Shown here piece after piece: positions 33,533-44,158 of a stretch of 64,000 bases of DNA; positions within the stretch are counted from its first letter, which is position 1, and every line of letters begins with the position of its first letter. The stretch is from Apricaphanius iberus (lineage: Eukaryota; Chordata; Actinopteri; Cyprinodontiformes; Aphaniidae), in NCBI GenBank assembly GCA_028564705.1, contig JAPXFQ010001693.1, positions 124,001-188,000 of the forward strand, written 5' to 3'. Both the position numbers and the translations under genes were made by a program. A model generated the notes under the pieces. That model had not been told where the DNA came from, did no database searches, and saw nothing but the letters and a program-made list of their open reading frames with translations.

Positions 33533-33913
33533 CTGTTCAAAAACAGAAACATGGAAATTGGTTAAAAATGTATATACAGGGGAATTATGACATTTGTTGT
33601 GGCATTTTGCCCTTGATCTTGGTTTTAGTTGTATGGTTTAATACACTGCAAATTGCTTGGATTTAAGATTTATCTAGCCAAATGATCATCGCCATCTTGT
33701 TTTGAGCATCACAAGATAGCTTCCAGTTTCATGTTTTAGATGATAATGCTTGTTTCAAGTAAATGTTACTTTTCTTTTGTATTTAGTCTGTATATCTAAA
33801 ATTTAACTATTTTACATTCATTCCAAGCAAAAATAGTTTTCAGATTCTATTTAGAAGAACAATCTTTCTCAAAATAAGAAACATTCCAGTATTTTCAGCT
33901 TTATTTATTTAGC

Positions 33914-33979
33914 TTCGTCCAATACCAATACAGTACTAAGAACGGTATCAGCTCCGATACGAGTATCGGTGTATCCCTA
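33914..33979 (-). repeat. hAT MITE end fragment inserted in exon B
   Basis: On the minus strand it starts TAGGGATACACCGATACTCG, the terminal sequence of the MITE family at 22731-23081. Only one end is recognisable here. It directly abuts the coding part of exon B. Confidence 0.65.
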
Positions 33980-34064
33980 CTGAAAACATGGAGGCATGGA
34001 TCATCACATCATATCCAAAATGTGTTCTCTTCGGAAGGTATTTGAGGTACATGGAGTGGTATAC
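33980..34064 (-). pseudogene. Middle exon (B) of the transposase-like gene, interrupted
   Basis: After acceptor 'tttgtttcag' on the minus strand it reads VYHSMYLKYLPKRTHFGY then DVMIHASMF and is cut by the MITE fragment. The motif (L)E/VYHS-x4-KY-x-PKR-x-HF-x-Y is a conserved block of the family, and the exon boundary falls exactly between LE (exon A) and VYHS. The continuation, expected to carry the LA-x-LD-x-N block, is not identifiable. Confidence 0.65.
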
Positions 34065-34166
34065 CTGAAACAAAAAAAAAATGATAAAAGTCACATTCTG
34101 CATTAAAAATACTTCCACATTTTATTAATGTGAAACCTATTGCAAGATTTCTGTACTTGAACATAC

Positions 34167-34400
34167 CTCTAATGATGTTGTGTGAATGCACTTTGTTAGT
34201 GCCCCAGATCTTTTAAAAGCTGCTTGTCTTTAACCGTCTTCACAAGTGCTTGGTGGCCTTCAGATCCTGGCAGTAACCATAGCTTGCTTCTCTGGCTTGT
34301 CTCATCAAGGTGCTCGTGAGTAACTGTTCCCTGGCCAGTCGTGTCTGTTGGTAACATGGTGTATCACTGACACCCACTTCTCTTTCAAAACATCAGAATC
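34167..34400 (-). pseudogene. Upstream exon (A) of the transposase-like gene
   Basis: Minus strand. It reads HEHLDETSQRSKLWLLPGSE, GHQALVKTVKDKQLLKDLGH, then after a one-base deletion TKCIHTTSLE up to the donor GTATGT (34161-34166). The block W-L-x-PGS-x-x-xxALVKxVxDKxLLKDLxHLTxxxHTxxLE fits the same family, just before the VYHS motif of exon B. The 5' end of the exon is not defined. The single-base loss shows this copy is a pseudogene. Confidence 0.6.
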
Positions 34401-34757
34401 ACCGAAAATTCCCCTGAATAACAGATTTGCATCTCTCAGCTCCCTGTCTGGCTACAAAGCCCCTGCAGTGAGCTAAGGCTACAAGGAGGAATCCAGCCAC
34501 AATAAACCACAAAACAAAGGGAGGAACCCCTTACCAAAAGTTTTGATTATTTCATGATGGTGCAATACATTGCATTGAAAATTTCTGTAGGCACAACTAA
34601 AGACAGTAAAAGAAATCGATGAAAAGATTTTGACGATCATAGACCAGGACCCAAAAACCAAAAGCTTGTTTTACACACAGGATCTACAGAGACAAGCAAA
34701 AAGCTGTCAGAGATATTGAAACAGGACATTTCTGGCTTACTGAATAAACTACAGGAA
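34401..34757. other. Non-coding, no feature recognised
   Basis: May contain upstream intron of the minus-strand gene. No conserved exon could be read. Confidence 0.35.
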
Positions 34758-35230
34758 CTGATTGCTTTACATGTTCAGCCTGGCCTCGGGCGGGCTGGAA
34801 CCGTGCCAGCGGGGAATAGAGTGGTAGAGACCCAGTCGAGCGGCGGCGGAGGCATCCACAAGCTGGGAGCAGGGCGCCATCTTCATTGAGCCCAGCATGT
34901 GGAGTGCAGCTGCCGGTGGACTCTAGTCTGCGAGCTGACCACATTACGTGTTCGGCTTGGCCTCTGGCGAAGCTGGGATTGCTCCAGCGGAGGATAGGAG
35001 AGCTAAAGAACCAGTCAAGTGGCAGCGGAGGGATCCATAAACCCTCTTCGCGTTGACAGGCCCACTTTGACGAGCTGTTGTCCCGTGTAGGTCCAAGCAT
35101 TGTCCACTAAGACACCAACTACTACGCTGAGCATCTGTCCATCTGTCTGCACTTAGTAAAGGTGTATAATATAATAGTTGAGCGGCACAGGACGTGCTGT
35201 GGTGGAGCCATTGCACGTTAAAGACTGCGG
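34758..35230 (+). repeat. Dispersed repeat, two tandem copies, shared with 7236-7368
   Basis: The segment starting 'ttacatgttcagcctggcct' near 34768 recurs starting 'ttacgtgttcggcttggcct' near 34945, about 178 bp later, with matching internal words. 'cagcatgtggag' and 'acgtgctgtggtgga' link it to the 7.2-kb copy. Class unknown. Confidence 0.65.
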
Positions 35231-35307
35231 TAAACTTACACTCTTACTTACTTACTGTTTGTTGACTTTACTCGCGAATCGCGAGGAAACCCGTCTTATG
35301 CCACTTT

Positions 35308-35466
35308 AGTTTTTACACAAGCTAAAACTAAATATGTTGAGCAAAACTAATACAGAATGTTAACTTTTTACACGAGCTAAAACTAAATATGTTGAGTACA
35401 ACCAATGTGGAATGTTATGTTTTTACACAAGCCAAAAATAAACATCTTAGCATAACTAATGCGGAA
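35308..35466. repeat. ~54-bp tandem repeat, 3 copies
   Basis: Three units begin 'tttttacacaagc' or 'tttttacacgagc' and contain 'taaaactaaatatgttgag'. They end at the start of the hAT element. Confidence 0.8.
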
Positions 35467-35821
35467 TAGGGCTGGGCGGATCGATCTAAAATATTGATAG
35501 TATCGAGCTAACGTAGCTGTGTGATGAGATCGATCCTTAAGTTTCAGTTTTTCCTCAGTACAACTCCAAGCGGCCGCTCCAGCGCTCCTCTCTCCCTTCA
35601 CTCATGCTGCCTGCTGCTCAGATCTCACCTCACTCAGCCACCATTCTTGCAGTGCCGCTAAGCCCCTCCCCTATGGGATTAATATCCTGCCATGATTCAA
35701 AACTGAAAACAAAGTTCTGAAAGGTTGAAACTAAGTGTTCGAAAACTCAAAATGTAAAAAAAAAAAGTTTTGCAAGATTGAAAAATAAGATTTGCAAGCT
35801 TGCAAAATGTAAAAAAAATTT

Positions 35822-36300
35822 AATATCTCTGCAAACATTATGTTGTTTTTGAAATTTCCTTTTTCAGAACTGAAAAATTACGATGTTGCGCAAACAATTT
35901 TTCAGAGTTTCAAATTTGTCAGTGTTCTCCCTCTATATTACTTTGTTTTCCAGGTTTGAAACCTTGTAAATGGTGATCTGAAAACTGTTGTGCGAATGTG
36001 TGAAAAAAAGTTGTAAAACTCTGAAAACAGAGGTTTGCAGGGTTGCAAAGGGGTAAAAAAAAATCTCAGCAAAAATAATTTTATTTTTTAGTTTTCCTTC
36101 TTCAGAAGTACAACACTCTTTTTTTACGGTGTTGTGCAATAATTTTTTCAGAGTTTCGAATTTGTCACTGTTCTCCCAGTGTATAGTTTGTTTTCCAGAT
36201 TTGAAACCTTTTAAATGGTGATGTGGAAACTGGTGTGTGAATAGGAGAAAAAAAGTTTTGAAACTCTGAAAACTGAGGTTCGAAAGGGCGAAACTTACTA
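35822..36300. repeat. ~241-bp direct duplication inside the inverted-repeat element
   Basis: Two successive units share 'ttttcagagttt', 'gtgttctccc', 'tttgttttccag' and 'tttgaaacctt..aaatggtgat' in the same order about 241 bp apart. Confidence 0.8.
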
Positions 36301-36711
36301 TATTACATTACATTTGCACTCCTATTGCAGACTTTTTTTCAGAGACTAGTTTACAAGACCCACTTTGCGGAGATACGCCCACACAGTTGCTAGCTTGCGA
36401 CTCACGTGATTTGTGTTAGCGTTGTCACGCAGATCTGCTCTGAAACTCTGAAACTCTGACTGAACGAAAATTAAGCTTTGCAACTTAAAAAAAAGCCTGG
36501 AGTGAGGGACTTCTGCTCTTGGCCAATGCTTTGCTGTCTGCTGACGTACAGTCCAATTACAAGTCATATTTACTGGAAAGGTGGGATTGACCGACTGCTC
36601 CGCCAATGACGAAACTTTAGTTATACGCAAACAGGATGCACGGAAAGCCAGGAAAAGAATTTACACGTGAAATTTTGTCTTCACTGGTTGCTTAACATAC
36701 CTAAGTTGGTG

Positions 36712-36785
36712 TTTTGGCAGAGTGGTTTACACATTGGATTGGCATGCCACAAGATAGTAGTTCGAGCCAAGCTACTGGAGAAAAT
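36712..36785 (+). repeat. tRNA-like sequence, weak
   Basis: TTGGCAGAGTGG resembles an A box and TAGTTCGAGCC a B box at normal spacing, but a stable cloverleaf cannot be drawn. Probably tRNA-derived debris. Confidence 0.3.
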
Positions 36786-37224
36786 TTGCACTATGCATTA
36801 ATTTTTTGGGGTGCCTGCAGGGAAGTATGATATAAACATAAGCATAGTTTAAACCGGGGACAGAGGGATCAGATCACCGCAGGTTGCAGATAATGCTTTT
36901 TTTTGTCATCTGCTAGAATTTCCTGAAGGTTATATTAAGAAGATACTTCATCCTGACCTTAACAAACCAAGCTTATATACATATTGTACGGGTGTTTATC
37001 AATACTGTCATACCTTCTAATATCTTCTTATTTTTCGATCTTGCAAAACTTTTTTTGTAAGATTTTGAGTTTTCGAACACTTTCAACCTTTAAGAACTTT
37101 ATTTTCAGTTTTGAATCATGGCAGGATATTAATTCCATACTCCCCATTCCACTGCAACACACAACTCTACTAAAGTGCAAGGCGAGTCGAGGCGAGTCGA
37201 GGCGAGCGAGCAAACGCAGAGTGA

Positions 37225-37471
37225 AAGAGGAGCACCGTTTGGAGCTATTTTATAGTCCTAGACCAAACCACTGCAACCTGTAATGTTTGCAGCAAACAAA
37301 TACGGTACTGTAGCAACACCAAAAACCTGTACAAGCACATCAAAACACACCCCAACAAAAACTCTGAGCTGCAGCTGAGCCAAAAGAAGGAAGAAGAGAG
37401 GGAACACAGCTCCCCAGCACCGAGACAACGGTCCCTTGCAGAGGCGTTTCAGCATGGGCAACACTATCCAG
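37225..37471 (+). pseudogene. hAT transposase BED zinc-finger exon
   Basis: The open frame reads STVWSYFIVLDQTTATCNVC, then SKQIRYCSNTKNLYKHIKTH, and ends in a basic/acidic stretch ..RQRSLAEAFQHGQHYP before the donor CAG/GTAGCT at 37472. The VWxYF start, CxxC pair and HxxxH pair are the BED finger ligands, used to bind transposon ends. The start codon is not evident and the catalytic DDE/RNase H fold part is missing. This exon has no internal stop. Confidence 0.8.
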
Positions 37472-37478
37472 GTAGCTT

Positions 37479-37800
37479 ATAGTGAATTGAAAATAAGATT
37501 TAATGATAGGCTAATGGCATTTTTCTGTGTAATTGGTTACAATATTTTAGTATATTATTACTACTACTATTATACTACTAAATAAAAACATATTCTTCAC
37601 TGTAATTGAAAAAATAAATATGCTGCTACCTACACAAAATTCATAGCTATGCCTCAATCCTGAAATATGAAAATAGCTGAATACATTTTTTATATTAACT
37701 TTCAAAACAACATTAGTATTCCTATGTTTATTATTATATCATATTATTACTACTATTATTATCATCATCATCATGTTTAACAATGACCTAAGCACACACC
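37479..37800. other. AT-rich non-coding sequence
   Basis: No coding content. Short TTA/ATC simple repeats at about 37555-37580 and 37735-37775. Confidence 0.5.
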
Positions 37801-37809
37801 TAAAATAAA

Positions 37810-37938
37810 AAAGGACTGGCTTTGGAACAACTCTGTGGCCGTTCTTGACTAGCCCAGTCAGATCCTTGACCCAAACCCAATTGAGCATCTCTAGAGAGAC
37901 CTGAAAATGGCTGTCCACCAACATTCAACATCCAACCA
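37810..37938 (+). pseudogene. Tc1-type transposase relic (C-terminal DDE block)
   Basis: One frame reads VLD*PSQILDPNPIEHL*RD then LKMAVHQHSTSN, matching the Tc1 block [20 protein letters not shown]. Two Trp codons have become stops. Only ~43 codons are preserved. Confidence 0.75.
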
Positions 37939-38029
37939 TATAGCATATATAGATTGAGAAAAATAATGTGCAAGTTATAGCAGTAGTGGTGTTGTTCTGT
38001 TGATTAGAACAAGCTACTGCTCCAACATA

Positions 38030-38220
38030 CAACACTGTAAAAAATGACAGAAGCCACCACAGGGTCATAGAAGGCCCTTAGCAGCGCTCCCTGGACTCCA
38101 AATGACCTCAGCTGCCTCAGCAGATAGTCTGCTCTGATCCTTCCTATAAAGAGCATGTGGCTGTGGATAGTCTCATGAAGAGGATTATCAGGGTTGTCAA
38201 TAATTTGTTTTAATTTTATG
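38030..38220 (-). pseudogene. LINE C-terminal fragment, minus strand
   Basis: Reads LFIGRIRADYLLRQLRSFGV, QGALLRAFYDPVVASVIFYS, a block that follows the RT domain in several fish LINEs (..LRxLRSFxVxxxLLxxFYxSVVAS..). Short and isolated. Confidence 0.6.
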
Positions 38221-38689
38221 AAGAATCCTTCTTTGCATCATTATCTCCAGTTGTTATACTGTATATGCATAGAAAAAGGAAGGGTAAAATATATTGGAGG
38301 GATTTTTTCTTCCCCATCGGTAATCTCTGACATAAAGCATCCATGCGTTTCTTGCTGACGAGCCATGATACTCATCGGCAATATGGATGATCACAAAATG
38401 ATCTTATAATTTGTAAGATAATTTAATAGTTTTCCTCTCGGGATTTACAAACTATATTGCTTTACTTAAGTGAAGATGATAGTCTGACAAATGGCCTAAA
38501 CTTTCTGCATCCTCTCTTTTTGTGATTAAATATACTGATTGTAAGAGAAACATTATTTAATTGATAAATAAATGGTAAATTCTGAAATCCATCCACTATA
38601 AATGATTGCATAAACCCATATTTATATACACAGCTCAAAACATAAACACTAAAATAGCACATCCTGGACCATAACGATTGAAATAAATG

Positions 38690-39165
38690 TTGCTGAACTT
38701 CAGAGCTCCTTCATTGACAGACTGCTGCATCCTAGATGCATGAAGGAGTATTTCTGCAGGTCCTTACTTTATGCAGATGTCAGATTGTACAATCGAAACA
38801 TAGATGTTTTCATTACCGGTGTAAATTGCACTAATCAACCGAACACTACTACTGTTATAACATGCACATTCTTTTTCACAGACTATATATACTAACTTAT
38901 TTGAAGTTACACACTTACTTTTCTAAAATTCTAATTATTAAAAAATCTTTAAGTATTCTGCTGTTTGCACTCAACCTGGATTTAACACTTTATTTGTACT
39001 TGACCTCTTTTTGAAACTATTGTACATGATATAAATATTTTTTTTCTTCTGTAAAAATTGTCTTTCTGTTCTGTTTCCTATTCAGTTTGTATATGTGTTT
39101 TTTTGCTGCTGTTACAACCAAATTTCCCCTTAGGGGATTGTTCTTTTCTATTCTTATTAAACACA
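38690..39165 (+). mobile_element. LINE 3' end (C-terminus plus 3' UTR)
   Basis: Begins with SSFIDRLLHPRCMKEYFCRS, LLYADVRLYN, the extreme C-terminus of a LINE protein. It continues into a 3' UTR with 'gctgctgttacaaccaaatt' and 'tccccttaggggatt'. The last ~150 bp match 42845-43020 in reverse. Confidence 0.7.
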
Positions 39166-39286
39166 TTGTTCTTTACATAGTTGACAACAGTATTATACAA
39201 ATAGAATGCTCAATTATCAATGGGAATCAAATTGATCAACCCACAGAGGTCTGGATTTGGAGTCACACTCCAAATTTAAGTGTAAA

Positions 39287-40698
39287 AACCATAGACTGTA
39301 TAAAACAATGGAATAACCTTCCGGTACGTCCCCCATAGGTTTCTGAATAGCAAAAATGAGGCCAGTTGGGCGGTTCCCACCGCCGCCATCTTGTCCGTGT
39401 CACTCGCCTCATCACTCTCAGAAACTCAAAAAATGGGCAAAGAGGTGGAGCTGAGAGTGGCGCTGTGAGGCTGGGGATGGAGGGTTAACGCTCCGAGCCG
39501 ACGTAGCTACAAGCTATTCAGAAGCTAGTCGGGAGCTAACTGAAACTAACGTAGGCTGCAGCAAGTTTCAGCCAGAAGACCGCGGTTGAGAGACTTTTAC
39601 CCCGTTTTTCAACAACGATCCCTCTAGACACAGAAACATCTCGAGTACAGAAAACAGATCAATATAATAAGACCCAAATGGGTCGGATCAATACGGCCTG
39701 ATATTCTGTTATTTCCATTACCATCGGTGGAGGGTGAGGACTTAGTCAGCTTATCTTAACAACACATCCAGCTAAAAGTAGTCACAAAGTCATCATGAAA
39801 ATTCAGATCCCCTAAAAAAAATAAAAGGCTTCTGACTCACCTCACATCAGACATCCATTAGTTCATGCCTCCAGCTGTGTTCCTCACCCAGTACTGATCT
39901 AACCAGCGATCATCCAGTCTGTCCAGAGTCCAACTCTGTAGTCTTCCAGCCTGATGTAACCGTCTCCCGCTCTTGAGTCTCGAGGTGCTCTACCTGACCG
40001 GATCTGCCGCGGCGTCCCGGTCCTGCCGACTTTGCTGCTCTGCTGCTACCCGACCGATCGCCTGCTCCAACTCGTGTGTAGAAAGAGATAAAAGCTCTGA
40101 CCAGAACAGCATTCCTCTCTGCCACCTGACAGAGACCCCCCAAGCTCGTTAATCTTCAGCCAGTATGAAGCCTCCCCCGAAAGCATAAACTTCTTGGACT
40201 GTCTGTTACTGTAATCCGAACCACAGCAAGCCAGTTTTGCCCAATAATTGCAGATTAACATCCAAAACCGAATAAAAACTGCAGAGGCAACTGATAGTGG
40301 AGTTCAGAAACACCAAATGACTGAAGTCTTTACGTTAGTTCCAGGCTGTGAAGAGCTCCGCAAGCAGACTACGGAGCAAGCTATTAGCTACAGTTAGCCA
40401 CCATTAGCCACCAGCGTTAGCCTAGACGGACCTGTCAATCAAGGAGGAGTTAGAAAAAAATTCACCCCCCCTCAGAGTTCTCATGATGGTAAACCTGAAC
40501 TATCTAACCTAAAATTGTTTTTTGAACCAGGCTGTAAACATGTTTATTTTTGCTGTAAAGTTGGTCTTTTTAACATGGGGAGTCAATGGGAAGTTGCTCC
40601 TTTTTGGAGCCAGCCCCCAGCGGATGAGGGCTGAACTGCAATTTTTGTCACTTCCGCGTTGGCTTCACATTCTGCGGGCGGAGTTTGCCCCTTGGTAA
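39287..40698 (+). repeat. Long teleost dispersed repeat ('accatagactgtataaaa')
   Basis: Starts 'accatagactgtataaaac' and contains 'cccataggtttctgaa', 'ttgggcggttcccacc', 'gccgccatcttg' and, near the end, 'gtcaatgggaagttgctcct', 'ggagccagcccccagcggat' and 'cttccgcgttggcttca'. These words co-occur in this order in a familiar fish repeat of unknown mechanism. Inverted ends were not found. Confidence 0.6.
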
Positions 40699-40704
40699 AA
40701 ACAC

Positions 40705-40920
40705 AGGCTGATCCAACTTTGAAACATCCACCAACTCCTCGACAGCCTGTGGTGTAACATGGGGTTGGTGGATGGAATACGAACATGTCCCAGATGAGCT
40801 CAACTGGATTCCATTCTGGGAAATGGACGGGCCAGTCCAGTATCAATGTCTCCATCATGCAAGAACTGCTGACACACTCCAGCCACATGAGGTCTAGCAT
40901 TGTCTGACATTAGGAGGAAC
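40705..40920 (-). pseudogene. Tc1/mariner transposase relic, minus strand
   Basis: Minus-strand frames combine to DNARPHVAGVCQQFLHDGDI, then LDWPVHFPEWNPVELIWDM, matching the D..RPHVA and DWP..[12 protein letters not shown] blocks of Tc1-type transposases. A frameshift separates them. Confidence 0.75.
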
Positions 40921-41423
40921 CCAAGGAACTCATCTACCTAATGTCAGAGCACAGGGTTCCTCCTTCTCCTTTTCATGCCAACTAGCAATGATAATTGAAA
41001 GAATGTCTGCTGCAGTAAGTGTTATAAAAATTTTTTTAAATGCAACAACTTTGTTAACAGTGTCCAGTTGTGCTTTTAAATCAACTGGGAAAAGATTTAG
41101 GTGCCTCAAAATCCCTGCATTTCCAGTTCTAAAATACAGAATGATATCCCACTCTTTGTGGTTAATGTGTTGAATTCATGCATGTGCAGAGTCAAAAGTG
41201 TGTTCAGATACAATACAACACAGAACTAAAACAAAACAAAAAATTTTTTGGGTAACAATGAACACCTGTGACCTCATAAATACTTTTCCTTGTTGTTAAA
41301 GTAAAATCAGAGTTAACTGCTAAAATAGTTTAGGCATAGATTATTATACAGGAAAAAAATACATAGTGGAAGCTGTAAAACTTAGATGAATGTTTTATTC
41401 TTGGTACGAGAACATCTTTGAAG
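40921..41423. other. Non-coding, no feature recognised
   Basis: AT-rich with no recognisable coding or repeat content. Confidence 0.4.
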
Positions 41424-41540
41424 TCAAAGATTTTCCTTGTGGCTCTTCATCCACCTTGATGCTTCCCGGTTAGGTGCCAACCCAGATGAAAAAGTAGTGG
41501 ATACACGAAGGGGAAGGTTGGCCCAGACACACTTGTCATA
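41424..41540 (-). other. Putative terminal exon, unrecognised
   Basis: After an acceptor 'tttctcag' on the minus strand, a 38-codon frame reads YDKCVWANLPLRVSTTFSSG then LAPNREASRWMKSHKENL and stops at 41424. The composition and the exact AG boundary look like an exon, but I do not recognise the family. A second weak frame (GVDGILEIIQALKEL, about 41942-41998, minus strand, also after an AG) may be related. It could be a relic of a multi-copy gene. Confidence 0.3.
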
Positions 41541-42844
41541 CTGAGAAACAAAAGACAGAAAAGTGTTATGCACTTTTATTGAGTTGCTGACTAAATATGA
41601 TTAGTTTTGAATTCAGTTAATAAAGAAATCAAGTCGCAGGAAGTTATGCTTGTTCTTAACTGAAAAACTACCTTTAATTTAACTTCTGGCTGACAATTAA
41701 AATCATGACAATTACAGAACCTAAGTATTTAATTTAATTCAGTTTATGTATGTAAGGGTTATTCACACAAAAGAAAATCTGTAGGTACTTTACAAAATCT
41801 TTAAAATACTCTGAAAAGGGTCACATTTCAAAGAGAAGTCAGTGTGGTCATAAAAAATTATTCTTGATTTCCAAGAATAAAAGTTGGAAACTTATACCAG
41901 AAGCAATGATGATGCAATGTTCTGTTACAGTTAGAGAGCTAAAGAAAAAGCATCAGTTCCTTTAGTGCCTGGATGATCTCCAAGATCCCATCAACTCCAC
42001 CTAAAAACAAATAGAAAAATGATCAACGATGCATTTTGTAAAGAAAAAATCCAGTCGTTAAAAAATCCAAGAAAACAGAAACAGTAAATGCCTGTATTAA
42101 TCCTACAATATTAGTTTCATTAGTATTGAAATATTTTTCTTTTTCTTTTAAATTTTCATGGATTTATTTATAAAACACATTACTGAATTGTAAATTTTCC
42201 CTAGAAATATATTTTATTTATTAGCCAGTTTTATTCAAATAATTTATTCCAAAACATCTGTTTCACAAAGTCAGCCTTTAATTAAAAATGATGTTTTCCC
42301 AGACGTTTAATTATTTCAAAAAGAAAAATTTTCAGTCAAATGAGTTTATCTGCCAGTGAGCGTCTGAAGGTTGAACCTGAACGCTCACTGGCCGTTACTT
42401 AAACATTAATCATCCGCATATTCGGGTAATATTCCTGGCACAGTGCGTCTTATGAATTCTCAATGGTAGCATGGCATTGTGAGAATATTGCAGCATTCGT
42501 GTTGGCAAGCTTGATAGTTATAGAGAGTGATGTCATGATGATGTGATGAATGTGGGCTGAGCCCTAGTGGGCAACAGTATGTAAAATGCAAGGAAACATG
42601 GGCGGTTCCTTCAGCATTTGTAAACTGTATCATCTGAGATGGTAAACTGGGGTGATGCTGAAGTCTGGGAGCTTCAGGCCTTTAGAGCTGAGAAGCAGAT
42701 TAGTTCTTCATGGGGACTGTGAAGGACAGCCACCCTGCACATGAACAGCCCGGACACCACCACTGTACCCCCACGTAAAATATTGTGAAAACACCTGATT
42801 GGGCAAATTGTTGCCACAGACTGAGCTCTTATGAGTGACCAGAA
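41541..42844. other. Non-coding apart from the weak frame noted at 41942-41998
   Basis: AT-rich, no repeat with defined ends. Confidence 0.35.
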
Positions 42845-43020
42845 TAGAATAGATAGAATATTCCTTTGATTCTCCTACATGGGGAAATTTGGTTGTAACA
42901 GCAGCAAAAAACTGATTGACAAACATAACAATACACAGAGCAGAACACACAATTTTTGCAGAAGAAAAATATTTACATCATGCACTATACTTACAAAGTA
43001 GTACTGTATAGTTGATGTAA
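42845..43020 (-). repeat. LINE 3' UTR tail, minus strand
   Basis: Reverse complement matches 38990-39165, including 'ctgctgttacaaccaaattt' and 'tgtaaatatttttcttctg'. It ends at 'atagaatagatagaat', a short tail of simple repeat type. Confidence 0.75.
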
Positions 43021-44158
43021 TTGAGAGGGTTCATTGGTGGGCAGTATTAATGCCAGCACTGATGGCAGGATTGTCTTTTGAAAGAGGCTAGTGAATGAAA
43101 ACTATCCAGGGTAATCAAAGTTTAGGTACGAGGCAATGAGTATTCGGGTCTAACCCACTGACTCTGACTAACAGATTAACACATTTGGTTGAAAATTGTA
43201 TTTTTAAAAATAATTAAACCACTGGGGAATTTTGAAATACAGGCTGTCTTTGTGAAATAGATGGTTTGGAATAAAAACCGATGGTATTGAATAAAAAATG
43301 GCTAAAATTTCAAATATATTTTTAGGGAAAAATTACACTTGATTAATGTAATATATGGATACATTTTTTCAAACAAAAATGACAAACATTTCTTACTAAT
43401 GAGCTAAAAAAAGTTATATGAATTAAGGTATTTTTTACAATGTAATTGTCACATTATTATGTTGCTATCCATTTCACAAGTTTTATTTATTTTAAGCATT
43501 TTAGTGTTCAAAATATTACAGCAGACATGTCTGTCAACAAAGTTGCTTTCTGTACACCTAAAGACTTAGAAAAGATTTAGAAAAGACTCTAAAAGATTAT
43601 CAGCTCACATCTAAAGATTTGGGTTAACAGTTTTTTAGTTTCAGACTAAATATTTTATAAACACTGAATCTTCTAGTGACACTATTTACAAGACTACACC
43701 TAGACTATTTTAGCTTTCTGCCAAATTCCTCCCATTACGCTCAGCATTATACAGTTTCTTAATGTGCGAATGTTGTAGCATTCTTTGCCAAGATTGATAC
43801 ATCCAATAAAGACTTGCATTCAAAGTGGGTACTGTTTTGACAAGTAACTTGTTAACTCATATGTTTTTAATGCAAGATTTTTATGCAGTACCACTTGCTC
43901 CATGCAGATGCCCAGAATGTGCTGGTTGGTGCCTGTATTGCAGGGGGCAAGGTTGGCATACACTTTGCAATTTATGGCCCATTTCTAGGCCGTTTTTCAG
44001 CCAGCAACACAAATATTGCATTTGTTGTGTATGGACTCTGACAGGCTCTATAGGTGGCTACAAAATTGTTATTTTAAAAATATGACACCTTCCCGCAGGA
44101 CCAAAAAAAAATTGATGTGTGGCAAGTTGTAAAACAATGTCATAAACAGGATTTGAAC
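43021..44158. other. Non-coding, no gene recognised
   Basis: Frames of up to 86 codons lack recognisable motifs. Confidence 0.35.

Larger units (their letters stand above)
35672..37139. mobile_element. 1468-bp element with ~115-bp terminal inverted repeats
   Basis: 35672-35790 (TATGGGATTAATATCCTGCC..) is repeated in inverse at 37020-37139 (..GGCAGGATATTAATTCCATA), with only small differences. CTCCCC is present directly outside both ends (35666-35671 and 37140-37145), consistent with a 6-bp target duplication. The interior has no transposase. It holds a ~241-bp direct duplication (35822-36300) and a tRNA-like word near 36712. The long inverted repeats would fold into a hairpin. The superfamily is not identified. 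Confidence 0.8.
35467..37478 (+). mobile_element. hAT element with BED-finger transposase exon, split by a nested element
   Basis: The left end 'tagggctgggcgg' at 35467 resembles common hAT termini. The element is interrupted from 35672 to 37139 by a separate inverted-repeat element, then resumes with a BED zinc-finger coding exon (37225-37471). The rest of the transposase and the right terminus are not recognisable downstream, so the copy is 3' truncated or diverged. Confidence 0.55.

Noticed and set aside
34684..35100. 138-codon minus-strand frame
   Set aside because: Lies wholly within the dispersed repeat at 34758-35230, with no conserved motif and the same region open on other frames.
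36712..36785. Functional tRNA gene
   Set aside because: A/B-box-like words exist but the arms do not pair into a cloverleaf.
39910..40261. Minus-strand frames at 39.9-40.3 kb
   Set aside because: Inside the long dispersed repeat at 39287-40698; no domain.
43825..44085. Cys-rich 86-codon frame
   Set aside because: Checked for zinc-finger spacing; cysteines are irregular and no family is recognised.
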